Of a stretch of DNA of 7,897 nt, positions 1-5,054 are shown piece after piece. The notes under the pieces are model-generated. The model saw only the letters and a program-made list of their open reading frames with translations. It was not told the origin of the DNA and ran no database searches. Made by a program: the position numbers and the translations under genes. Source of the stretch: a bacterium UBP11_UBA4055 (GTDB taxonomy: Bacteria > UBA4055); NCBI GenBank assembly GCA_002382735.1, contig DFZN01000043.1:200676-208572 (forward strand). Reading direction: 5' to 3'. The first letter of the stretch is position 1, and each line of letters starts with the position of its first letter.

Positions 1-1170
1 AAGAATTTTTTAATGAACAGAGCCTCGGCTCTGGCTTATACAACCCTTCTTTCCATGATCCCTGTGCTGGCCATAATGTTCATGTTCTTCAAGGCTTTCG
101 GCGGTAAGATGGTCGAGACCAAGATAAAGCCGATGATCTATGATTATCTTACTGCCGGCATCGGCGACAGCATAACGCAGTACATAGACTCCTTTTTAAG
201 CTCAGCGACCGTCGATACACTGGGAAGCATAGGTTTTATTTTCCTTCTCGTTGCCGTCTATTCGATCTTATCTTCCATCGAATCATCATTTAATGCGATA
301 TGGCAGGTGAATAAGAACAGGTCTCCGGTCGAGATGCTGAAGACCTATCTTACGATCGTTTTTGTTTCACCGATCCTTCTTATTGTTTCACTCTGGCTTA
401 CTTCCAGGCTTGAATTCATCATAAGTATCGGGGACAGCTACTTCAAAGGATTTTCGACTTTCATGCTCTATCAGCTTCTGCCGTTCAGTCTTGTCCTGCT
501 TCTTTTTCTGGCTCTTATAGTTATAATGCCGAACACGAGGGTCAAGATACTCAACGCTCTCGTCGGTGCTTTTATAGGCGCTTTATCTTTTACAATACTT
601 AAAGAGCTGTTCATTTATTATACTAAACTTGCCGTAAGCTATAACATCATTTACGGTTCGATCGCAGCCGTGCCTTTCTTCATGATGTGGATATATTGTT
701 CATGGATCATCGTTCTTTTGAGTGTGGAGATAGCTTATGTCCGCCAGAACATCCATAATTTGAAGCATCTTGAACAGAATAATCAGTCCAACAGGATCGA
801 CAGGTTGAGGATAGCGCTGATGGTAATGATAAAGATCACGAAAAATTTTATATCGGGAAAAGAGCAGTCTTCCCAGCTCGAAATAAGCCAGGAGCTCGAT
901 ATTCCGATAAGAGAGATAGCTCAATGTCTTGATTTTCTTGAAAAGAGCGGAATCATCATCGAGATAGCAAAAAAGCAGGATACTTATACGCTTAATCTTC
1001 CGCTCGAACAGCTCACTATAGGCAGGATATCGGATTCTGTCGATCAGATGTATATTGAGAACAAGAATTTCAAATGCGAGTCTGAAATATTAGAAATGGC
1101 GGATATTATAAAAGATAACAAACTAGCCGCCGGATATGACGATCTGCTCGCGGGATTTATTAAAAAATGA
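1..1170 (+). CDS. YihY/BrkB-family inner-membrane protein with C-terminal winged-helix-like domain, 5' end outside window
   Basis: Polytopic inner-membrane protein of the YihY/BrkB family, long misnamed ribonuclease BN; its molecular function is not established. The first in-window ATG is at 13, but the frame is open to position 1 (K-N-F-L precede it). The family motif around ASALAYTTLLSMIP normally lies some tens of residues from the N-terminus, so the true start is probably upstream. Counting from the ATG at 13, hydrophobic segments lie near 6-28, 68-88, 111-130, 148-171, 181-203 and 214-243. Family hallmarks are FNAIWQVNKNRS (93-104) and the FFMMWIYCSW segment followed by an acidic VEIAY turn (about 222-242). 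Residues from about 258 to 385 form a soluble tail. Its helical part near 290-320 (LEISQELDIP...LDFLEKSGII) resembles a winged helix, as in longer family members. The stop overlaps the next start by ATGA, implying translational coupling. The family call is firm; the tail's role is inference. Confidence 0.9.
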   Translation, partial: KNFLMNRASALAYTTLLSMIPVLAIMFMFFKAFGGKMVETKIKPMIYDYLTAGIGDSITQYIDSFLSSATVDTLGSIGFIFLLVAVYSILSSIESSFNAIWQVNKNRSPVEMLKTYLTIVFVSPILLIVSLWLTSRLEFIISIGDSYFKGFSTFMLYQLLPFSLVLLLFLALIVIMPNTRVKILNALVGAFIGALSFTILKELFIYYTKLAVSYNIIYGSIAAVPFFMMWIYCSWIIVLLSVEIAYVRQNIHNLKHLEQNNQSNRIDRLRIALMVMIKITKNFISGKEQSSQLEISQELDIPIREIAQCLDFLEKSGIIIEIAKKQDTYTLNLPLEQLTIGRISDSVDQMYIENKNFKCESEILEMADIIKDNKLAAGYDDLLAGFIKK

Positions 1171-2231
1171 TCAGGAAACTGATACTATTTTTATTGCTTC
1201 TGCTTCTTTTTTCATGCGAGGAAAGGATCTTTATCGAAAGTACTCCCGACATTGTATTAAAAGACGGTGTATATGTGCTGGATGCCTCGGGTTATGAATT
1301 CACCAAAGCCGTTCTTTCCGACAGTATAAGGGTTTATGAACTGGTATCATGCGGCGAAGCCGCGCAGGCGCCGGCGGTTCTGTTCAACAGCACGGGCGGG
1401 TATTACAGCCTGTATCTGCTGAACGGCGCGGACACTGTTTTTGCAAAAAGTACCTATGTGGGGTCCGTGAGCGGGATGCAAAATCTGAAAGTGACCGCGC
1501 TTGATGTAAAACAGGGAGACTGTTTTATCATCGAACCGCCGGGGGAAAAACCCTCCGTCATTGACGGCGGGTACGGCTCGCTGGGCTACTACGACTGGCA
1601 GGGCGGGGGCGAACAGATCCTGTCTGACCGCCTGAAGGAAAAGGGGCTTACCGGCATAAAATATATCATCGAAACCCATCACGATACCGACCATTACGGG
1701 GGGTTGCTTGACATAACTTCAGACGCCCTCTTTTCCTTTGAGGCATATCTCGATAATGCCTCTCCCGCCCTGCCCGGGTGCGGAGACACGCTCCGCTTCG
1801 GCGGCGGGGTCAGCGGAGTAATTCTCCGTAACGGCGATGTCGCGGGTGATACTCTGACCACAGAGAACGACAGGTCGGTCTGCATCAAGCTCACCTACGG
1901 TGATTTTGACATGATATTCACCGGCGACATCGCCGAAGCAGGCGAAAATGACATTCTGTCAACAGGCCTGCTCCTCCCCGCCGAAAAGTACGAAGTGCTC
2001 AAGGTCGCCCATCACGGCAGTAAATACAGCTCGAGTCAGACCTTCCTCGAAGCCGTCCTTCCGCTAATCTCCGTCATCTCCTCCGGCGAAGGAAATCCCT
2101 TCGGTCACCCGGCAGAAGAAACCCTCGGCCGCCTCGCCGCAACAGGATCAGATATCCTACGGACAGATCAAAGATCCACTATAGATTTCTATACCGACGG
2201 CGATACATTTCAGATCGTTTATGAAAAATAA
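1167..2231 (+). CDS. Predicted lipoprotein with ComEC/Rec2-type metallo-beta-lactamase domain
   Basis: Predicted exported, membrane-anchored metallohydrolase of 354 aa. The N-terminus (MIRK, a leucine-rich core, then LFSC) is a lipoprotein signal with lipid-modified C17 expected. Residues about 25-105 are a small unassigned beta-rich region. Residues about 107-350 form a metallo-beta-lactamase fold of the ComEC type: VIDGG at 131-135, the metal motif HHDTDH at 171-176 (the HxDxDH form seen in ComEC rather than HxHxDH), FTGD with D254, AHHGSKYSSS at 281-290, and GNPFGHP at 309-315. In ComEC this domain is attached to a DNA-translocation channel and thought to be nucleolytic. Here there is no channel domain, so nuclease or phosphodiesterase activity is inference and the substrate is unknown. 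The start overlaps the upstream stop (ATGA). GC content and arginine codon choice (several CGC/CGT/CGG) differ from the neighbouring genes, which suggests transfer. Confidence 0.85.
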   Translation: MIRKLILFLLLLLLFSCEERIFIESTPDIVLKDGVYVLDASGYEFTKAVLSDSIRVYELVSCGEAAQAPAVLFNSTGGYYSLYLLNGADTVFAKSTYVGSVSGMQNLKVTALDVKQGDCFIIEPPGEKPSVIDGGYGSLGYYDWQGGGEQILSDRLKEKGLTGIKYIIETHHDTDHYGGLLDITSDALFSFEAYLDNASPALPGCGDTLRFGGGVSGVILRNGDVAGDTLTTENDRSVCIKLTYGDFDMIFTGDIAEAGENDILSTGLLLPAEKYEVLKVAHHGSKYSSSQTFLEAVLPLISVISSGEGNPFGHPAEETLGRLAATGSDILRTDQRSTIDFYTDGDTFQIVYEK

Positions 2232-2259
2232 AAAATATTTTGGAACTTAAGAGAAAAGG

Positions 2260-2303
2260 GTGAAGTATAAGAGCAGTAATAAGTACGGAAGTTCACACTT
2301 CAC
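2260..2303. repeat. Inverted repeat GTGAAGT...ACTTCAC in the intergenic stretch
   Basis: GTGAAGT (2260-2266) is the exact reverse complement of ACTTCAC (2297-2303), with 30 bases between. A competing smaller hairpin is GAAGT (2288-2292), a TCAC loop, then ACTTC (2297-2301). The surrounding 2232-2326 is purine-rich on its left half and pyrimidine-rich on its right, with no gene-like content. It could be a folded 3' UTR of the MBL transcript or the remnant of a small repeat. No function is assigned. Confidence 0.4.
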
Positions 2304-2326
2304 ATAACATCCTCCTACTCTCTCAC

Positions 2327-2356
2327 AAAAAAGCCCCGGATCAACGGGGCTTTTTT
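2327..2356. terminator. Bidirectional intrinsic terminator between convergent genes
   Basis: Six A (2327-2332), stem GCCCCG (2333-2338), six-base loop (2339-2344), stem CGGGGC (2345-2350), six T (2351-2356). The symmetric layout gives a GC-rich hairpin followed by a U-run on either strand. It therefore can end both the plus-strand YihY/MBL transcript and the minus-strand mrp/RapZ-C transcript, whose last stop lies seven bases away. Confidence 0.93.
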
Positions 2357-2362
2357 CATTCA

Positions 2363-2752
2363 TCATATCTCGTTATGGGTCAGTTTGACATTAAATCCTT
2401 TCGATCTGAGGATCGAACAGAATCTTTCGGAGCAGTAAACCGAGCGGTGCCTTCCCCCCGTGCAGCCAAAGGAGACCTGCAGATGCGTAAAATCTCTTTC
2501 AATATAGGATCTCGCGGCGTTTTCAGCCATTTTTACGCAGTCGTCAATAAAACCTTTGACAGATCTGTACTCCGAAAAAAAAGCAACGATCTCTTTATCA
2601 AGTCCCGTAAAATCCCTCAGCTTAGGGTCGTTGAACGGGTTGGGTAAAAATCTGCAGTCGAAAACGAATCCGCCCCCGTCTCCGAATTCATTGTCCGGAA
2701 TCCCGCTTTTCTGGAAACCGAACGAATAGACCGAAATGAGAAGCCCGTCCAT
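2363..2752 (-). CDS. Stand-alone RapZ C-terminal domain protein
   Basis: 129-residue protein that matches only the C-terminal half of RapZ (YvcJ/UPF0042), the part that in E. coli RapZ senses glucosamine-6-phosphate and binds the GlmY/GlmZ small RNAs. Diagnostic segments are VYSFGFQKSGIP (8-19), FDCRFLPNPFNDP (31-43), FTGLDKEI (48-55) and the signature GCTGGRHRSV (96-105). Full RapZ is roughly 280-290 aa with an N-terminal P-loop domain; no Walker A exists here and the start is fixed by the upstream gene. The chain ends soon after THNEI, without the basic tail that E. coli RapZ uses for RNA. It starts one base after the mrp stop and is surely co-transcribed and probably coupled. The fold should bind a phosphorylated sugar or nucleotide; an RNA-adapter role is not supported. 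Domain assignment is firm, function unknown. Confidence 0.88.
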   Translation of the reverse strand: MDGLLISVYSFGFQKSGIPDNEFGDGGGFVFDCRFLPNPFNDPKLRDFTGLDKEIVAFFSEYRSVKGFIDDCVKMAENAARSYIERDFTHLQVSFGCTGGRHRSVYCSERFCSILRSKGFNVKLTHNEI

Positions 2753-2753
2753 T

Positions 2754-3578
2754 TTAAAATCCCGCGATAATTTCTGTAATATTATCGGCTATTTCGGAAT
2801 ATAGATTGTTTTTATCCTCAACGGCGTATGGCATGCTTTCCTCTCCCGAAGTCATGATGTTGGTATCAAGAGGGATCTGTCCGAGCAGTTCGAAACCCGA
2901 CTTTTCCGCAAAATTCTTTCCGCCGTCAATTCCGAAAATGAAATGTTTTTTACTGCAGCCGTCGCAGATGAAGTAAGACATATTCTCCACTATTCCGAGA
3001 ATTCTCACGCCGACCTTTTCGAACATATCGACCGCCTTGATCACATCGATAAGCGAAACTTCCTGAGGAGTGGAAACCGCAACGACGCCCGTTACATGAA
3101 GAGACTGAACGAGCGAAAGCTGCACATCTCCGGTACCCGGGGGAAGGTCAACGATAAAATAGTCAAGCTCTCCCCAGTTCACATCGCGGATCATCTGCTG
3201 AAGAGCAGTATGGATGAGCGGTCCCCTCCAGATAGTGGCCTTGTCCGGCTCGATGAGGTTGCCGATCGACAGGGTTTTTACGCCGTGAATGATAACCGGG
3301 TCTATCTTTTCATTCGTAGTGGTAACTTCGCCGTACTTCGTTCCCAGCATTTTGGGAACTGACGGACCGTAAATATCGGCATCGAGAAGTCCCACTTTAA
3401 AACCTTTTTTCGCCAAAGCGACAGCGAGGTTCACTGCAACGGTCGATTTGCCTACGCCGCCTTTTCCGCTGGCAACGGCGATAATATTTTTCGCGGTCTC
3501 TAAAAGATTAACATACCGGGCCGGTTTAGGTTTGGTCTGCGCCGGATCAGATGAGCAGGTTGAGCATCCTTCAGACAT
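2754..3578 (-). CDS. mrp: Mrp/NBP35-family iron-sulfur cluster carrier ATPase
   Basis: Cytosolic SIMIBI-class P-loop ATPase of the Mrp/ApbC/NBP35 family, which holds a labile [4Fe-4S] cluster at a dimer interface and delivers it to apoproteins. The deviant Walker A is SGKGGVGKST (37-46, signature K39). The chain continues with LLDADIYGPSVP (64-75), WRGP (117-120) and VDLPPGTGD (143-151). The bridging cluster site is C205-D-G-C208 just after the ENMSYF segment. At 274 aa it lacks the N-terminal DUF59/MIP18 domain of E. coli-type Mrp. Instead it has a short tail with C5 and C8 (CSTC), a reduced version of the cysteine-rich N-terminus of NBP35-like proteins. The start is supported by AAGG (3586-3589, minus strand) seven bases before the ATG. 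It is followed one base after its stop by the RapZ-C gene and runs divergently from nadE. Confidence 0.95.
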   Translation of the reverse strand: MSEGCSTCSSDPAQTKPKPARYVNLLETAKNIIAVASGKGGVGKSTVAVNLAVALAKKGFKVGLLDADIYGPSVPKMLGTKYGEVTTTNEKIDPVIIHGVKTLSIGNLIEPDKATIWRGPLIHTALQQMIRDVNWGELDYFIVDLPPGTGDVQLSLVQSLHVTGVVAVSTPQEVSLIDVIKAVDMFEKVGVRILGIVENMSYFICDGCSKKHFIFGIDGGKNFAEKSGFELLGQIPLDTNIMTSGEESMPYAVEDKNNLYSEIADNITEIIAGF

Positions 3579-3609
3579 TTTTTCACCTTCGTTTAATTCA
3601 TTGTTTCTG

Positions 3610-3619
3610 CCACCGGTGG
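3610..3619. promoter_or_regulatory. Perfect palindrome CCACCGGTGG in the mrp leader region
   Basis: A 10-base perfect dyad lies 31 bases upstream of the mrp start and about 40 bases upstream of the nadE -10 box. The flanking bases extend the pairing by one G-T wobble and one T-A pair. It stands out as a GC-rich block in an AT-rich region. It could be a repressor or activator operator for either divergent unit, or a small hairpin in the mrp leader. Position and symmetry are seen; function is inference. Confidence 0.4.
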
Positions 3620-3650
3620 TAAATCTAAGAATTTTTTTCTCTTAAGTCTA

Positions 3651-3659
3651 TGATATAAT
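3651..3659 (+). promoter_or_regulatory. Extended -10 promoter of the nadE-gmhB-lptD operon
   Basis: TGATATAAT is a perfect extended -10 element (TG, one base, TATAAT). No good -35 hexamer lies 16-18 bases upstream (3631-3636 reads ATTTTT), which extended -10 promoters tolerate. Transcription would begin near 3666, giving a leader of about 50 bases to the nadE start. A TTGACA at 3659-3664 overlaps its edge but has no good -10 partner at the right distance. The leader holds three tandem ACTT(T)A units (3673-3689) of unknown meaning. Confidence 0.6.
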
Positions 3660-3705
3660 TGACAAATCTTTTACTTTAACTTAACTTTATATGTAATTAA
3701 TATGC

Positions 3706-3709
3706 GGAG
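3706..3709 (+). promoter_or_regulatory. Ribosome binding site GGAG that decides the nadE start
   Basis: GGAG directly abuts the upstream in-frame ATG at 3710 (no spacing), but lies six bases before the second in-frame ATG at 3716. Only the latter distance suits initiation, so the shorter start is preferred. Confidence 0.65.
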
Positions 3710-3715
3710 ATGTTT

Positions 3716-4489
3716 ATGCTTTTGATCAACCCGGAAAGAACCTCTGAGAGAATGTACGAATGGATGGAAAGGACATTCAGGAAGGCGAGGCATCAGAAAG
3801 CGGTGCTGGGACTTTCAGGCGGCCTTGACAGCGCGGTAGTCGCCTTTATTGCTGCGAACTCTATCGGAAAGGATAATTTTGAGTGTGTGAAATTGCCCTA
3901 CAGAACAAGTAACCCCTCATCGATAGAGGATGCGGACAAGATAATAGAAATGCTGGGCGTAAAGTCCCGCACAGTCGATATTTCAGGCATAGCCGATGCG
4001 TTTTCGGAGTCTCTGCCGACCGTTGATCCGCACAGGTTCGGCAATATTCTGGCCAGGATAAGGATGACCGTCCTCTTCGACATCGCAGGGGAAACTGAAT
4101 CATTAGTTCTCGGGACAAGCAACAAGTCAGAAAGGCATCTCGGGTACGGAACGATATACGGCGACCTTGCATCGATAATCAACCCTATAGGAGAACTTTA
4201 TAAGACTCAGGTAAGAGATCTCGCTAAATTTCTCGGTGTTCCTCAGGAATTGATCGACAAGAAACCTTCTGCCGACCTGATAGAAGGGCAGACGGATGAA
4301 GGCGATTTCGGATTCAGCTATCAGGACGCCGACGAGATACTTGACGCAATTTACGATGAGAAAAAGAGCAAACTCGATGTGACAAATCTCGGCTACAGCC
4401 TTGACCTCATTGACGAAGTGCTTGACAGAGTAAGGTTCAACGAATTCAAGAAAGAGATACCGTATATTTTTGATCCGAGGGCTTTTTAA
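3716..4489 (+). CDS. nadE: Ammonia-dependent NAD+ synthetase
   Basis: Catalyses the last step of NAD+ synthesis: nicotinate adenine dinucleotide + ATP + NH3 to NAD+ + AMP + PPi, in the cytosol. It is a single ATP-pyrophosphatase domain of 257 aa, close to the E. coli/Bacillus NH3-type enzyme. The nitrilase-like glutaminase domain of long NadE is absent, so nitrogen should come from free ammonia or a partner. Motifs, numbered from the ATG at 3716: PP-loop SGGLDS (34-39), LPYRTSNPSSIEDA (60-73), ARIRMT region, GTSNKSE (133-139), GYGTIYGDLASIINPIGELYK (starts 143) and the substrate-loop PSADLIEGQTDE (184-195). The start at 3716 is preferred over 3710 by ribosome-site spacing; the longer form adds only M-F. 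It heads the operon, with the gmhB start codon directly abutting its stop. Confidence 0.95.
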   Translation: MLLINPERTSERMYEWMERTFRKARHQKAVLGLSGGLDSAVVAFIAANSIGKDNFECVKLPYRTSNPSSIEDADKIIEMLGVKSRTVDISGIADAFSESLPTVDPHRFGNILARIRMTVLFDIAGETESLVLGTSNKSERHLGYGTIYGDLASIINPIGELYKTQVRDLAKFLGVPQELIDKKPSADLIEGQTDEGDFGFSYQDADEILDAIYDEKKSKLDVTNLGYSLDLIDEVLDRVRFNEFKKEIPYIFDPRAF

Positions 4490-5035
4490 ATGAAAAATAA
4501 GGCCGTTTTTCTCGACAGGGACGGCACTGTGAATGTTGAGAAAGACTATCTTCACAGGACAGAAGATCTCGAGTTCGAAAGGAATGTTCCCGAAACACTC
4601 AAATATCTTTATGATAAAGGCTATATGTTAATTGTCGTGTCGAACCAGTCAGGCATAGCAAGAGGCTATTTTACGGTACAGGATGTAGAAGATCTCCATG
4701 CTTTCATGCAGAAAAAGGCTGAGGATGCAGGTTTTAAGATAGAAAAATTCTACTACTGCCCGCATCATCCCGAAGGGAAAGTTCCGGAATTCTCGATCGA
4801 GTGCAGCTGCAGGAAGCCGGGTACAGAACTTATCGATCAGGCGGTAAAAGAATTCGATATAGATGTATCAGCCTCCTACATGATCGGCGATAAGGCGGCA
4901 GACATGGTCGCAGGTAAAAGAGCCGGACTGACTACTATCCTCGTAGGCACCGGTTACGGTAAAGAGACAGCGGGGAATTTCAAAGATTACGATCATTATT
5001 TCGAAGATATTTCTCAGATAAAGTCGGTCATCTGA
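4490..5035 (+). CDS. gmhB: D-glycero-D-manno-heptose-1,7-bisphosphate 7-phosphatase (GmhB-type HAD phosphatase)
   Basis: HAD-superfamily phosphatase of 181 aa that removes the 7-phosphate of heptose bisphosphate on the way to ADP- or GDP-heptose, the LPS inner-core sugar precursor. Visible motifs: DRDGT with nucleophile D9 and acid/base D11, motif II S51 in SNQSGIARGYF, the Zn-binding loop with C90, H92, C105 and C107, RKPG at 108-111 with the motif III lysine, and motif IV GDKAADM with D134. The Zn loop and length fit GmhB; the related HisB N-terminal domain is less likely because no his genes or HisB dehydratase domain are nearby. Alpha versus beta anomer preference cannot be read. The ATG follows the nadE stop with no gap, with GAGGG (4477-4481) eight bases upstream inside nadE. 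The link to lptD supports an LPS role. Confidence 0.92.
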   Translation: MKNKAVFLDRDGTVNVEKDYLHRTEDLEFERNVPETLKYLYDKGYMLIVVSNQSGIARGYFTVQDVEDLHAFMQKKAEDAGFKIEKFYYCPHHPEGKVPEFSIECSCRKPGTELIDQAVKEFDIDVSASYMIGDKAADMVAGKRAGLTTILVGTGYGKETAGNFKDYDHYFEDISQIKSVI

Positions 5036-5054
5036 ATAAAAAGAACAGGAACGG

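Noticed and set aside
1347..1894. Minus-strand frames opposite the MBL gene
   Set aside because: These arise from the GC-rich composition of the plus-strand gene. The plus strand carries all catalytic motifs in order and the antisense peptides match nothing.
3659..3686. TTGACA as a -35 box for nadE with a downstream -10
   Set aside because: At 16-17 bases spacing the candidate -10 boxes (TTAACT, TAACTT) fit poorly, while the overlapping TGATATAAT is a perfect extended -10.
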